Counted from the stretch's first letter, positions 1-6,439 are shown. The stretch: 8,874 bases of DNA from Actinomycetota bacterium (GCA_947373075.1 CANBWF010000049.1:1-8874); one strand, 5' to 3'. Numbers and translations: made by a program. The notes: generated by a model not told the origin, from the sequence alone.

Positions 1-1683
1 CGAATCGGAATTGTTGGTCGCAATGGTGGCGGCAAATCAACACTGCTCAAAGTTATGGCTGGTGATGAAACTCCCAATAGTGGTCGGGTATCCCGGGCTA
101 ACAGCATTCTGGTTGGCACGCTGAATCAAGTCGATAGCGCTGACCCAAATGCAACAGTGCGTGACATTGTTTTAGGCACTCAGTCGGACCATGAATGGGC
201 AACAAGTGCTTTAGTGCGCGATGTTCTAACTGGGCTTTTCGGCGGTTTTGGCGATCAGATTCTTACTCGAACTATGGGGCCACTTTCAGGTGGTGAACGC
301 CGCCGAGTTGCCTTGGCAACTTTGTTGATTAGCGATCTGGATGTGTTGCTTCTAGATGAGCCCACCAACCATTTGGATGTTGAAGCAGTTGCGTGGCTGG
401 CGGAGCATTTAAAGTCTCGGCGAAATCTAGCTCTTGCAGTTGTGACCCACGATCGCTGGTTCCTAGATGAAGTTAGCGATCGCACTTGGGAAGTTGTAGA
501 CGGACATGTTGAAGAGTACGACGGCGGATATTCGGCATTTGTTTTGGCTAAAGCAGAGCGTATGCGTCAAGCATCAGTTGAGGATCAGAAGCGTAACAAC
601 TTAATCAAGAAGGAACTTGCCTGGTTACGTCGCGGTGCTCCAGCCCGAACCACCAAACCAAAGTTTCGAATTGATGCTGCTAACGAACTTATTACCAACG
701 AGCCACCCCCTCGAAACAATGTTGAGTTGCTGGGCTTTGCAAATGCCCGACTTGGTCGCACTGTTTACGAACTTCATAATGCTCGGGTAACGCTTGGCGA
801 ACGCAATCTGTTCGAACATCTGGATTGGAACATTGGTCCGGGCGATCGTATTGGTATCGCCGGCGTAAATGGAGCGGGTAAAACAACTTTGCTGAAGGTC
901 TTAACTGGTCAGCTTGAACTTACGCAAGGCAAGTTGGTCACTGGAGTAACGGTTAAGCCAGCATTCTTGTCGCAGCATCTTGAGGAACTCAATCCCAAAT
1001 GGCGAGTTCTTGAAGCAGTGGAGCAGGTGGCCGCTCGCGTTGAAATCGGCAAGGGCAAAGAACTTAGTGCGTCTTCGCTTTGCGAGCGTCTTGGCTTCAC
1101 AAATGAAGCGCAGTGGACGCCAGTAGGGGATTTATCAGGTGGAGAGCGTCGCAGGCTTCAACTGACTCGTTTGCTTATGGGCGGGCCAAATGTGTTGATC
1201 CTCGATGAACCAACCAACGATTTTGATGTTGAAACTTTGGCAAGCCTTGAAGATCTGCTCGATAGTTTCTCAGGAACGCTCTTGGTGGTATCTCACGATC
1301 GGTATTTCCTAGAGCGAGTTTGTGACACATTCGTTGCGGTTCTTGGCGATGGGGGATTGCGCGACCTGCCTCGAGGTTTGGAAGAGTTCCTGGAACTGCG
1401 AGCATTACAAGACCGTGATTCATCAATGCTCAATCAGTCACCTACGAAAGAGAAACTCAGTAGCTCGACGATTCGGGACCTGCAAAAAGAATTAGCCAAG
1501 CTCGAGCGCTCGATTGGCAAAATCGACACTCAAATCAAAGCGCTGCATGAACAGATGGAATCGCATGCCACTGACTTTGTGAAAATCGCTGAACTTTCAC
1601 CACAGTTAACAGACCTCAATGTGCAGAAGTCGCAGTTTGAAGACAAGTGGCTCGAAATCTCAGAGAAGTTACTCGATTCTTAG
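1..1683 (+). CDS. ABC-F family ATPase (Uup-like), 5' partial
   Basis: This is a cytoplasmic tandem-ABC ATPase of the ABC-F family; members bind the ribosome and modulate translation rather than transport solutes. The reading frame is open from base 1, so the start lies upstream; 560 residues are visible and I estimate about 30 are missing. Counting from the first codon, ABC1 has Walker A GRNGGGKST (6-14), signature LSGGE (95-99), Walker B ending LLLDEPTNHLD (D119, E120) and switch H150. A charged linker (about 184-238) contains RRGAPAR, as in Uup-type proteins. ABC2 has GVNGAGKTT (288-296), LSGGE (378-382), LILDEPTND (D402, E403) and H432. The last 70 or so residues form a Lys/Glu-rich coiled coil like the Uup C-terminal domain. 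There are no membrane segments, which argues against a transporter. Both ATPase sites look intact. The Uup subfamily is probable; an antibiotic-resistance ABC-F is less likely given the C-terminal coiled coil. Confidence 0.95.
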   Translation, partial: RIGIVGRNGGGKSTLLKVMAGDETPNSGRVSRANSILVGTLNQVDSADPNATVRDIVLGTQSDHEWATSALVRDVLTGLFGGFGDQILTRTMGPLSGGERRRVALATLLISDLDVLLLDEPTNHLDVEAVAWLAEHLKSRRNLALAVVTHDRWFLDEVSDRTWEVVDGHVEEYDGGYSAFVLAKAERMRQASVEDQKRNNLIKKELAWLRRGAPARTTKPKFRIDAANELITNEPPPRNNVELLGFANARLGRTVYELHNARVTLGERNLFEHLDWNIGPGDRIGIAGVNGAGKTTLLKVLTGQLELTQGKLVTGVTVKPAFLSQHLEELNPKWRVLEAVEQVAARVEIGKGKELSASSLCERLGFTNEAQWTPVGDLSGGERRRLQLTRLLMGGPNVLILDEPTNDFDVETLASLEDLLDSFSGTLLVVSHDRYFLERVCDTFVAVLGDGGLRDLPRGLEEFLELRALQDRDSSMLNQSPTKEKLSSSTIRDLQKELAKLERSIGKIDTQIKALHEQMESHATDFVKIAELSPQLTDLNVQKSQFEDKWLEISEKLLDS

Positions 1684-1687
1684 TTTT

Positions 1688-1713
1688 AAGTTCCCATTAA
1701 TCTAATCGAACTT
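1688..1713. repeat. Inverted repeat after the ABC-F gene
   Basis: AAGTTC (1688-1693) pairs with GAACTT (1708-1713), and inside them ATTA (1696-1699) pairs with TAAT (1703-1706) around a 3-nt loop, leaving a small 2/1-nt internal loop. It begins 5 nt after the ABC-F stop codon. No T-tract follows on either strand, so it is not a typical intrinsic terminator. It could protect the mRNA 3' end or be a weak terminator; its function is unknown. Confidence 0.35.
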
Positions 1714-1737
1714 GCCCGTGTAACTATCCGTGATTGC

Positions 1738-1743
1738 TAGCAT
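1738..1743 (+). promoter_or_regulatory. -10 element TAGCAT, leaderless-type promoter of the acetyltransferase
   Basis: TAGCAT matches TANNNT and is preceded by TG at -1/-2 of an extended -10 (TGCTAGCAT). Six nt separate it from the ATG at 1750, placing the transcription start at or within a base or two of the ATG. There is no Shine-Dalgarno in the preceding 20 nt. No convincing -35 is present at 16-18 nt; a TTGCCC lies 20 nt upstream. Confidence 0.55.
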
Positions 1744-1749
1744 GACTTC

Positions 1750-2301
1750 ATGATTACTTGGCCGGATAAACTTCCAACTCTAAGCGCTGGAGATATTTCG
1801 ATTCGGCCGTGGCGTGAGGATGAGGCGGCGGCGGTTTATAACATCTGTCAGGACCCTGACACGCAGTACTTCACTACTGTGCCAATTCCGTATACACATG
1901 CTGATGCCGAAAAATGGATCGCGCGACAACGCAAAGGCTTTGAAGACAAAACGGACTTCGCACTTGCGGCTGAAGTTGATGGCAAAGTGGCTGTTCAACT
2001 TTCGGCGTTCGACTCCATAGCTTTTGAGCACATAATCAAAATTGGCTACGCAACTGCGCCAGAGTTTCGGGGTAAGGGTTACACATCCCGTGCAATTGAA
2101 GTATTGGTGGATTACCTTTTCTCTCTGGGATATCGGCGAGTTGGTGCCGACACTTTGCCTGAAAACATTGGCTCACGGAAAACTCTGCTCAGAGCTGGTT
2201 TCTATCTTGAATCAACCCAACGCATGGCAATGACTAATCGCGATGGAACTCAAACTGACGGCTTAGTTTTCGCTAAGTTAGCGCCTGAATACCGGGACTA
2301 A
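1750..2301 (+). CDS. GNAT family N-acetyltransferase (RimJ/RimL type)
   Basis: The 183-residue product is a single GNAT domain of the Acetyltransf_3 (RimJ/RimL-like) type, expected to move an acetyl group from acetyl-CoA to an amine. The N-terminal strand has the typical ISIRPWREDEAAAV pattern (about 16-29), followed by a YFTTVP segment. The acetyl-CoA-binding core reads IGYATAPEFRGKGYTSRAIE (about 98-117), where RGKGYTS replaces the more usual R-G-K-G-Y/L-A/G pattern. The C-terminal DTLPENIGSRKTLLRAGFY (about 134-152) is the classic motif B of this group. The substrate cannot be read from the sequence; ribosomal protein N-termini, small amines and antibiotics are all possible in this family. 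The ATG at 1750 is chosen because it begins 6 nt after a -10 hexamer; an ATG 8 nt upstream is in another frame and stops after three codons. Its stop overlaps the stop of the convergent PLP enzyme gene by 4 nt. Confidence 0.9.
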   Translation: MITWPDKLPTLSAGDISIRPWREDEAAAVYNICQDPDTQYFTTVPIPYTHADAEKWIARQRKGFEDKTDFALAAEVDGKVAVQLSAFDSIAFEHIIKIGYATAPEFRGKGYTSRAIEVLVDYLFSLGYRRVGADTLPENIGSRKTLLRAGFYLESTQRMAMTNRDGTQTDGLVFAKLAPEYRD

Positions 2302-3437
2302 ATCTGGTCTAAAGCCTGATCCAAATCGGCCCACAAGTCTTCAACATTTTCAATACCTACGGATAGGCGAATCAAGTTCTGGGGGACTTCAACATTTTCA
2401 TGCGACCAGCGACGACGACGTTCAATAAGGGATTCAACTCCACCGAGTGAAGTCGCATTAGTAGCGAGCAGTGTTGATTCACACACTTTGTCGGCGTCCT
2501 CAGCGCTGTTTCCAGCTAGGAACGAGATCATCAAGCCTGGCCCACTTGCTTGCTGCGCGTGGACTTCATGATTTGGATGACTTGCCAAGCCGGGGTAGTA
2601 GACCTTAGAAACCGCAGGGTGATTCACCAGCCGCTGCGCCAAAATCTTTGCATTGTCTTCACTGCGATCAATCCGGACAGAAAGCGTTCGAATGCCGCGG
2701 ATCGCCAAGAATGCATCGAATGAACTTGGTACCGCACCTAAAAGAATGCGACGACCAACCATCTGCTCGCCCAGTTCAGGACTTGCGGTGACAACGGCGC
2801 CCATTAGTAAGTCAGAATGACCAGCTAAACCTTTAGTAACACTGTGCATCACGATGTCAGCGCCAAGCACAAGTGGTTGTTGGCGAGCTGGCGTCATGAA
2901 TGTGTTATCAATTGCAAGCAGTGCGCCCACAGCATGAGCAACATGAGCCGCTGCGCGAATGTCGCAAATTTCTAGCAGTGGATTTGTTGGGCTTTCAAAC
3001 CAAACTAAATCTGCTGATTTGCCATCGCCAGCAATCTGCTTTTCGATGTCAGCTTGATCTGTCACATCGGCATAACGCAACACAATGCGACCATTTGCTG
3101 CAAGTTCTTCAAGACGAGTTCCAACGGCTGCGTAAGAGTGAGAACTTGCAACGATTACGCCACCCATTGGCACTATGTCGAACACTGCGTTCGCTGCAGC
3201 CATTCCGCTGGAGTAAACCGTGGCGGTTCCGCCTTCTAAAGAACCAATAACCTCTTCGAGGGCTGCCAGAGTTTCATTCCACTGACGGCCATATCCGTAT
3301 TGGCCACCAGCATGCAGAGTGCTTGAAGTAACAATAGGTGGATTAATCGGACCATCTGGTGTGCGGGCAGGTCGGCCAGCGTGCACAGCAACGGTGTCAA
3401 TGTTGTAATCAGGTCCAGTAGATTGCGACGAGTTCAT
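2298..3437 (-). CDS. Cys/Met metabolism PLP-dependent enzyme (cystathionine gamma-synthase/lyase family)
   Basis: The 379-residue product is a fold-type I PLP enzyme of the transsulfuration family, which makes or cleaves C-S bonds in cysteine, homocysteine and methionine metabolism. Visible landmarks: SSGM (77-80) for the PLP phosphate, Tyr102 in SYAAVGTRL where the stacking tyrosine sits, ESPTNP (148-153), Asp177 in AIDNTF for the pyridine nitrogen, Lys202 in HSVTKGLAGHSD as the Schiff-base lysine, and Arg357 in LIRLSVGIE for the substrate carboxylate. The usual YxRxxNPT loop reads YGRQWNET (49-56), with Glu in place of Pro. Synthase, beta/gamma-lyase or a homoserine sulfhydrylase-like role cannot be separated by sequence alone. 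The start is set at ATG 3437 because a TACTCT -10 lies 7 nt upstream; a TTG two codons earlier is less likely. It is divergent from ddl and convergent with the acetyltransferase gene. Confidence 0.92.
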   Translation of the reverse strand: MNSSQSTGPDYNIDTVAVHAGRPARTPDGPINPPIVTSSTLHAGGQYGYGRQWNETLAALEEVIGSLEGGTATVYSSGMAAANAVFDIVPMGGVIVASSHSYAAVGTRLEELAANGRIVLRYADVTDQADIEKQIAGDGKSADLVWFESPTNPLLEICDIRAAAHVAHAVGALLAIDNTFMTPARQQPLVLGADIVMHSVTKGLAGHSDLLMGAVVTASPELGEQMVGRRILLGAVPSSFDAFLAIRGIRTLSVRIDRSEDNAKILAQRLVNHPAVSKVYYPGLASHPNHEVHAQQASGPGLMISFLAGNSAEDADKVCESTLLATNATSLGGVESLIERRRRWSHENVEVPQNLIRLSVGIENVEDLWADLDQALDQI

Positions 3438-3444
3438 ACACAAG

Positions 3445-3450
3445 AGAGTA
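3445..3450 (-). promoter_or_regulatory. -10 element TACTCT, leaderless-type promoter of the PLP enzyme gene
   Basis: On the minus strand TACTCT is followed by a 7-nt spacer and the ATG at 3437. No Shine-Dalgarno lies between them. It shares the 53-bp gap with the ddl promoter facing the other way; the two -10 elements are 28 bp apart. No good -35 hexamer is visible. Confidence 0.5.
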
Positions 3451-3478
3451 GTGCCTCGCCATTACTTCCACATTCGGC

Positions 3479-3484
3479 TAGCGT
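3479..3484 (+). promoter_or_regulatory. -10 element TAGCGT, leaderless-type promoter of ddl
   Basis: TAGCGT fits TANNNT and lies 6 nt before the ddl ATG at 3491, so the transcript should start at or near the A of ATG. The context GGCTAGCGTGGACTC contains no Shine-Dalgarno. The -35 region is unremarkable. Confidence 0.55.
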
Positions 3485-3490
3485 GGACTC

Positions 3491-4585
3491 ATGACAAGTC
3501 GCATCCGAGTAGCTGTGCTATTTGGCGGGAAAAGCAGTGAACATGCTATTTCCTGCATTTCAGCAGGCAGTGTGCTGCGGGCGATTGATCGGGCTAAATA
3601 CGAGGTAATCCCGGTTGGAATAACACTTGGTGGCCAGTGGGTACTAGTTTCTGATGACAACCCAATTTTGAGCATGTCAGCCAGCGAGCAGCCAACAGTT
3701 TTACCAAATGGCAGTTCAGTCCAATTAGTAAACCTTGATGGCCAAGCAAACCTTGAAATCCGCGATGCTGGTTCAGTTGTATTGACTCCTATCGATGTGG
3801 TGTTCCCGGTTCTGCACGGGCCATATGGAGAAGATGGCACAATTCAAGGCTTGCTTGAGCTTGCAGATGTGCCGTATGTGGGCTCTGGCGTTTTCTCGTC
3901 GGCAGCGTCTATGGACAAGTCGCACATGAAAGCAATCCTTCGTGATGCCGGATTAAATGTTGGTTCATATGTGGTTATTGCAGACTCAATGTGGATAAAT
4001 GAGAAAGATGTGGCAATTTCGCTCGTTAATAAACTTCAATACCCGCTATTTGTTAAACCATGTCGAGCTGGGTCAAGCGTGGGTATCACAAAAGTTAAAT
4101 CTGCTGATGAGTTAGTCAACGCGATCGAATTTGCGCGAAGCCATGATCCAAAAGTTATTGTGGAATCTAGTTTGGAAAATGTTCGCGAAATCGAATGCGG
4201 TGTACTTGGTGGCAAGACCGGGCCTCGTGCAAGTGTTTGCGCTGAAATTGTTGTGCACGGTAACCACGAGTTTTACGATTTCGATGCCAAATACGTTGAC
4301 GATGCTGTTGAACTCATAGTTCCAGCGCACTTGTCTGAAGTAGTTCAAGCGCGAGCTCAATCTGTGGCTCGAGAAGTTTTCACTGTAATGGACTGTGCAG
4401 GTTTAGCACGTGTTGACATGTTCGTAGTGGATCAGGACATCGTGGTTAATGAGTTAAATACGATGCCTGGATTTACGCCAATCTCGATGTTTCCTCGGAT
4501 GTGGGCGCATAGCGGCATTGAATACCCACAATTAATTGACGAACTAATTTCAGATGCAATGCATCGCGGGATTGGTCTGCACTAG
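3491..4585 (+). CDS. ddl: D-alanine--D-alanine ligase
   Basis: Ddl joins two D-alanines with ATP to give the dipeptide added to UDP-MurNAc-tripeptide in peptidoglycan synthesis, in the cytoplasm. The 364-residue protein has the ATP-grasp layout: N-terminal VAVLFGGKSSEHAISCISA (7-25; Glu17 corresponds to the substrate-binding Glu of EHEVS), FPVLHGPYGEDGTIQG (105-120), VPYVGSGVFSSAASMDK (127-143), the ATP-binding FVKPCRAGSSVGI (187-199), EFYDFDAKY (260-268) with the Tyr seen in dipeptide-forming ligases, and metal-binding Asp309 plus Glu321 and Asn323 in NELNTMPGFTPISMFP. Length and motifs are normal for the family. The usual EHEVS reads EHAIS, a mild change. I see D-Ala-D-Ala rather than D-Ala-D-Lac specificity, by motif only. 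It is divergent from the PLP enzyme gene and convergent with the DUF3515 gene, with 3 nt between their stop codons. Confidence 0.96.
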   Translation: MTSRIRVAVLFGGKSSEHAISCISAGSVLRAIDRAKYEVIPVGITLGGQWVLVSDDNPILSMSASEQPTVLPNGSSVQLVNLDGQANLEIRDAGSVVLTPIDVVFPVLHGPYGEDGTIQGLLELADVPYVGSGVFSSAASMDKSHMKAILRDAGLNVGSYVVIADSMWINEKDVAISLVNKLQYPLFVKPCRAGSSVGITKVKSADELVNAIEFARSHDPKVIVESSLENVREIECGVLGGKTGPRASVCAEIVVHGNHEFYDFDAKYVDDAVELIVPAHLSEVVQARAQSVAREVFTVMDCAGLARVDMFVVDQDIVVNELNTMPGFTPISMFPRMWAHSGIEYPQLIDELISDAMHRGIGLH

Positions 4586-4588
4586 CTT

Positions 4589-5041
4589 TTAATTTGTTGC
4601 AGCTAACGTAACAAACTTTTTCAAACTTTCACTTAAATCAACTAACGCATTTGCTTCTGGACTGTAGTCATTCGGCACAGTTACTTCAACAAATACAAAC
4701 GTGTTCATTGAGGTGAACCGCCAACCAGCCGAAAGTTCTTCAGCAAACCAGTCGATGCCATTAACCGTGATAAGTGAAGAAGTTGGTTCTAGAGCGGCCG
4801 GTTTAACCACGCCACAGCGAAGCGAGATGGGTGGATCACCCCAAGCAGAAGTTAAGTCGGGAGCTTCTGAAACTTTACGTTTTGATTGATCGGCAACTTT
4901 CTCAGGAAGTGTCGGTGAAAGTCGCTGGCAAATTGCCGCATCTTTAGCATTTGGAGTTGGCACTGGCACGGCAACTTTTGCTTCGCCACATCCAGAAAGG
5001 CTAACCAGACTAAGCATCAAAATTGCGAGCACTCGTTTCAT
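4589..5041 (-). CDS. DUF3515 family lipoprotein
   Basis: The 150-residue product starts with a signal peptide (KR, then a hydrophobic stretch about 4-16) ending in a lipobox LSGC with Cys18, so it should be lipidated and anchored on the outer face of the cytoplasmic membrane. The mature part fits the actinobacterial DUF3515 family: a Cys in AICQRL (Cys38), WGDPPISLRCGV (67-78, Cys76), VNGIDWFAEE and VEVTVPNDYSPEANALVDLS near the end. Cys38 and Cys76 may form a disulfide. No biochemical function is known to me. The family is often found beside ddl and thiL in Actinomycetota, on the opposite strand, as here, so a cell-envelope role is a guess from context. The ATG is supported by a -10 hexamer 7 nt upstream; GAGAG before the ATG is too close to serve as a ribosome-binding site. 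Confidence 0.88.
   Translation of the reverse strand: MKRVLAILMLSLVSLSGCGEAKVAVPVPTPNAKDAAICQRLSPTLPEKVADQSKRKVSEAPDLTSAWGDPPISLRCGVVKPAALEPTSSLITVNGIDWFAEELSAGWRFTSMNTFVFVEVTVPNDYSPEANALVDLSESLKKFVTLAATN
4593..4621 (+). terminator. Possible terminator of ddl, inside the 3' end of the DUF3515 gene
   Basis: TTTGTTGC (4593-4600) can pair with GTAACAAA (4608-4615), including one G-T pair, around a 7-nt loop; C and five Ts follow (4617-4621). It lies just after the ddl stop on the plus strand. The stem is AT-rich and therefore weak. It lies within the last codons of the convergent DUF3515 gene, because only 3 nt separate the two stop codons. Confidence 0.35.
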
Positions 5042-5048
5042 GCTCTCA

Positions 5049-5054
5049 ACCTTA
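5049..5054 (-). promoter_or_regulatory. -10 element TAAGGT, leaderless-type promoter of the DUF3515 gene
   Basis: On the minus strand TAAGGT ends 7 nt before the ATG at 5041. An overlapping TATAAG starts 3 nt further upstream and is an alternative -10, which would give a leader of about 2-3 nt. Either way almost no 5' UTR is expected. Confidence 0.5.
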
Positions 5055-5070
5055 TAGAAAACTGCCCTAA

Positions 5071-5106
5071 CTTAACGGGGATAGTTAAACTCCCACTACC
5101 GTTAAG
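5071..5106. repeat. Inverted repeat in the DUF3515/thiL divergent promoter region
   Basis: CTTAACGG (5071-5078) and CCGTTAAG (5099-5106) are a perfect 8-bp inverted repeat with a 20-nt spacer. A third half-site, GTTAA at 5084-5088, forms a second inverted pair with TTAAC at 5072-5076 (7-nt spacer) and a direct repeat with GTTAA at 5101-5105, 17 nt apart. The right arm overlaps the thiL -10 and the predicted transcription start. This could be an operator, but no known regulator site was recognised. Confidence 0.45.
5097..5102 (+). promoter_or_regulatory. -10 element TACCGT, leaderless-type promoter of thiL
   Basis: TACCGT lies 7 nt before the ATG at 5110. The AAGGG between them ends only 2 nt before the ATG, too close for a Shine-Dalgarno. 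TTAACG 19 nt upstream is a possible poor -35. The hexamer overlaps one arm of the inverted repeat at 5071-5106. Confidence 0.5.
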
Positions 5107-5109
5107 GGT

Positions 5110-6057
5110 ATGAACAGCATGCAGAGCGTTTCCGAGATTGGTGAGTTTGCGCTCATCCAAGCAATCGGCGAACGTCTGCGTTCAAGCGACACTGCAGAAG
5201 TAATAGTCGGGCTTGGCGATGATTCAGCAGTCACTGCACCTGATGGCAAGCCGCTAGTTTCTTGTGTTGATGTATTAGTCCAAGGCGTTCACTTTCGCAC
5301 CGATTGGTCTAGTGCGCATGAAATTGGTCGAAAGAGTGTTGCTGCAAACTTGGCGGATATTTTTGCCATGGGTGGTGCGCCAAAGTCACTGCTAATTGGG
5401 TTGGCTGTGCCTGCCGATACTAAAGTCGCTTGGGTACTTGAGTTAGCAGAAGGCATTAAGGCTGAAGCAGATTTAGTTGGCGCGCAAGTTATCGGTGGTG
5501 ATGTAGTTCGCAGTGATCAAATCGTGATTAGCGTTACCGCGCTTGGCTCACTAGATGCACCAAAACCAATCACTCGAAGTGGCGCACAAGTCGATGATGT
5601 ATTGGCAGTGGCAGGCCGCTTAGGTTATGCGCACGCAGGGTTAATGATGCTATCGCGTGGATTTAGATCACCAAGAGCAATTGTGAGTGCTCATCGGGTG
5701 CCGCAACCACCGTATGAACTCGCGGCGCTTGCACACAGCGCAAACTCCATGATTGATATCAGCGACGGCCTACTTTCTGATGTCGGCCACATCGCACAAT
5801 CCTCAGGCGTTGCGATAAACATTGACTCGCAAAAACTTGTTGTCACTGAAGAGCTGCAGGCTATGGCTTCGGCATTCAACGGAAATGCTTTGGAATGGGT
5901 ATTGCAAGGTGGGGAGGATCATGCCTTTGCTGCAACTTTCTCAAATTCGTCGCAAGTTCCAGAAGGTTGGGTTGTAATCGGTGCTGTTACTGCTGGCGAA
6001 GGCGTCACTGTAGATGGCGAAACTGTTGCCCAGAGTGGTTGGGACCACTTCAAGTAA
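5110..6057 (+). CDS. thiL: Thiamine-monophosphate kinase
   Basis: ThiL phosphorylates thiamine monophosphate with ATP to give thiamine pyrophosphate, the last step of cofactor synthesis, in the cytoplasm. The 315-residue length is normal. Family motifs in order: IGEFALI (10-16), GDDSAV (36-41) with metal-binding aspartates, SCVDVLVQGVHF (51-62), SVAANLADIFAMGGAPK (76-92), IGGD (128-131), DISDGLLSDVGHIAQSSGV (216-234) and the nucleotide-site GGEDH (267-271). All acidic metal ligands expected in this AIR-synthase-like fold appear to be present. The ATG at 5110 is preferred over the one at 5119 because it lies 7 nt after a -10 hexamer. No TPP riboswitch is visible and there is no room for one in the 68-bp gap, so thiL does not look TPP-repressed in cis by RNA. 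It is a stand-alone unit ending at a terminator shared with rpmB. Confidence 0.96.
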   Translation: MNSMQSVSEIGEFALIQAIGERLRSSDTAEVIVGLGDDSAVTAPDGKPLVSCVDVLVQGVHFRTDWSSAHEIGRKSVAANLADIFAMGGAPKSLLIGLAVPADTKVAWVLELAEGIKAEADLVGAQVIGGDVVRSDQIVISVTALGSLDAPKPITRSGAQVDDVLAVAGRLGYAHAGLMMLSRGFRSPRAIVSAHRVPQPPYELAALAHSANSMIDISDGLLSDVGHIAQSSGVAINIDSQKLVVTEELQAMASAFNGNALEWVLQGGEDHAFAATFSNSSQVPEGWVVIGAVTAGEGVTVDGETVAQSGWDHFK

Positions 6058-6091
6058 GCCGTATTGGGGTAGCTCTAGTTTTGGACAAAAT

Positions 6092-6122
6092 AAAAAGTCC
6101 CCGCAAGATGCGAGGACTTTTT
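6092..6122. terminator. Bidirectional intrinsic terminator between thiL and rpmB
   Basis: AAAAAGTCC (6092-6100) pairs with GGACTTTTT (6114-6122); after one C/A mismatch CGC (6102-6104) pairs with GCG (6110-6112), and the loop is AAGAT. The stem ends in a run of five Ts on the plus strand and five As at its left edge, which are Ts on the minus strand, so it can end both thiL and the convergent rpmB transcript. It lies 34 nt after the thiL stop and 12 nt from the rpmB stop. Confidence 0.9.
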
Positions 6123-6134
6123 GAAGTTTGCTGA

Positions 6135-6323
6135 TTAAGCGCGGGCTACTTTGCCAGCCTTAATGCATGAGGTGCAAACATTTAGACGCTTTGGTGTCTT
6201 GCCAACGATGGCGCGCACTGTCTGAATGTTTGGGTTGAAACGTCGCTTGGTACGGCGATGTGAGTGTGAAATGGCATGACCAAAGCCTGGGCCTTTGCCA
6301 CAGACGTCGCAGTTAGCAGCCAT
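6135..6323 (-). CDS. rpmB: 50S ribosomal protein L28
   Basis: L28 is a small, basic protein of the large ribosomal subunit. The 62-residue product matches the family throughout: MAANCDVCGKGPGFGHAISH at the start, then SHRRTKRRFNPNIQTVR and a KTPKRLNVCTSCIKAGKV end. Two CxxC pairs (Cys5/Cys8 and Cys50/Cys53) make this the zinc-binding C+ form; many Actinomycetota keep a separate Cys-free paralogue under Zur control, which is not in this window. The start is fixed by the conserved MAANCDVC N-terminus and by AAGGAG 7 nt upstream. The reading frame is open 13 codons further upstream, but that extension is not L28-like. It is convergent with thiL, divergent from the DAK2 gene, and the only complete gene here with a strong Shine-Dalgarno. 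Confidence 0.97.
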   Translation of the reverse strand: MAANCDVCGKGPGFGHAISHSHRRTKRRFNPNIQTVRAIVGKTPKRLNVCTSCIKAGKVARA

Positions 6324-6330
6324 GATGAAA

Positions 6331-6336
6331 CTCCTT
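6331..6336 (-). promoter_or_regulatory. Shine-Dalgarno AAGGAG of rpmB
   Basis: On the minus strand AAGGAG is followed by a 7-nt spacer and the rpmB ATG at 6323. This near-perfect ribosome-binding site decides the L28 start. It stands out because the other independently transcribed genes in the window lack one. Confidence 0.85.
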
Positions 6337-6363
6337 GCGGATAAAGATTGAACTAGCCCCACA

Positions 6364-6393
6364 ACTGTACCTGCCAGTTGCCAGAAATACCAA
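6364..6393 (-). promoter_or_regulatory. Candidate promoter of rpmB
   Basis: On the minus strand TTGGTA (6388-6393) is a possible -35 and TACAGT (6364-6369) a possible -10, separated by 18 nt. A start near 6357 would give a leader of about 33 nt that includes the AAGGAG. The hexamers are only partial matches to consensus. Confidence 0.45.
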
Positions 6394-6416
6394 TTCGCGG
6401 GGGAGCCTTTCGCAAT

Positions 6417-6428
6417 CTAGCGGGCTAG
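6417..6428. repeat. Palindrome CTAGC-GG-GCTAG between rpmB and the DAK2 gene
   Basis: CTAGC (6417-6421) and GCTAG (6424-6428) form a perfect 5-bp inverted repeat with a 2-nt centre. It lies upstream of both the predicted rpmB promoter and the DAK2 gene promoter. It may be a protein-binding site or chance. Confidence 0.3.
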
Positions 6429-6439
6429 GCATCCTTATA

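Noticed and set aside
1688..1713. Intrinsic terminator after the ABC-F gene
   Set aside because: There is an inverted repeat but no T-tract on either strand, so it is listed only as a repeat.
2900..3250. 116-codon plus-strand ORF antisense to the PLP enzyme gene
   Set aside because: It lies wholly within a clearly recognised gene on the other strand, shows no family features and has no promoter or ribosome-binding site of the kind seen elsewhere.
3438..3443. TTG start two codons upstream for the PLP enzyme
   Set aside because: ATG 3437 is a better start codon and lies at the 7-nt spacing from a -10 hexamer seen at other genes; TTG would sit only 1 nt from the hexamer.
3478..3840. 120-codon minus-strand ORF over the start of ddl
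   Set aside because: It covers conserved ddl codons and its product has no recognisable domain; it is a shadow of ddl codon usage.
5042..5109. TPP riboswitch upstream of thiL
   Set aside because: The gap is 68 bp, the predicted transcript starts at the ATG, and no CUGAGA-type core is present.
6324..6362. 13-codon N-terminal extension of L28
   Set aside because: L28 proteins begin near MAxxCDVCGK, and AAGGAG sits 7 nt before the ATG at 6323. The extension would put the Shine-Dalgarno inside the gene.
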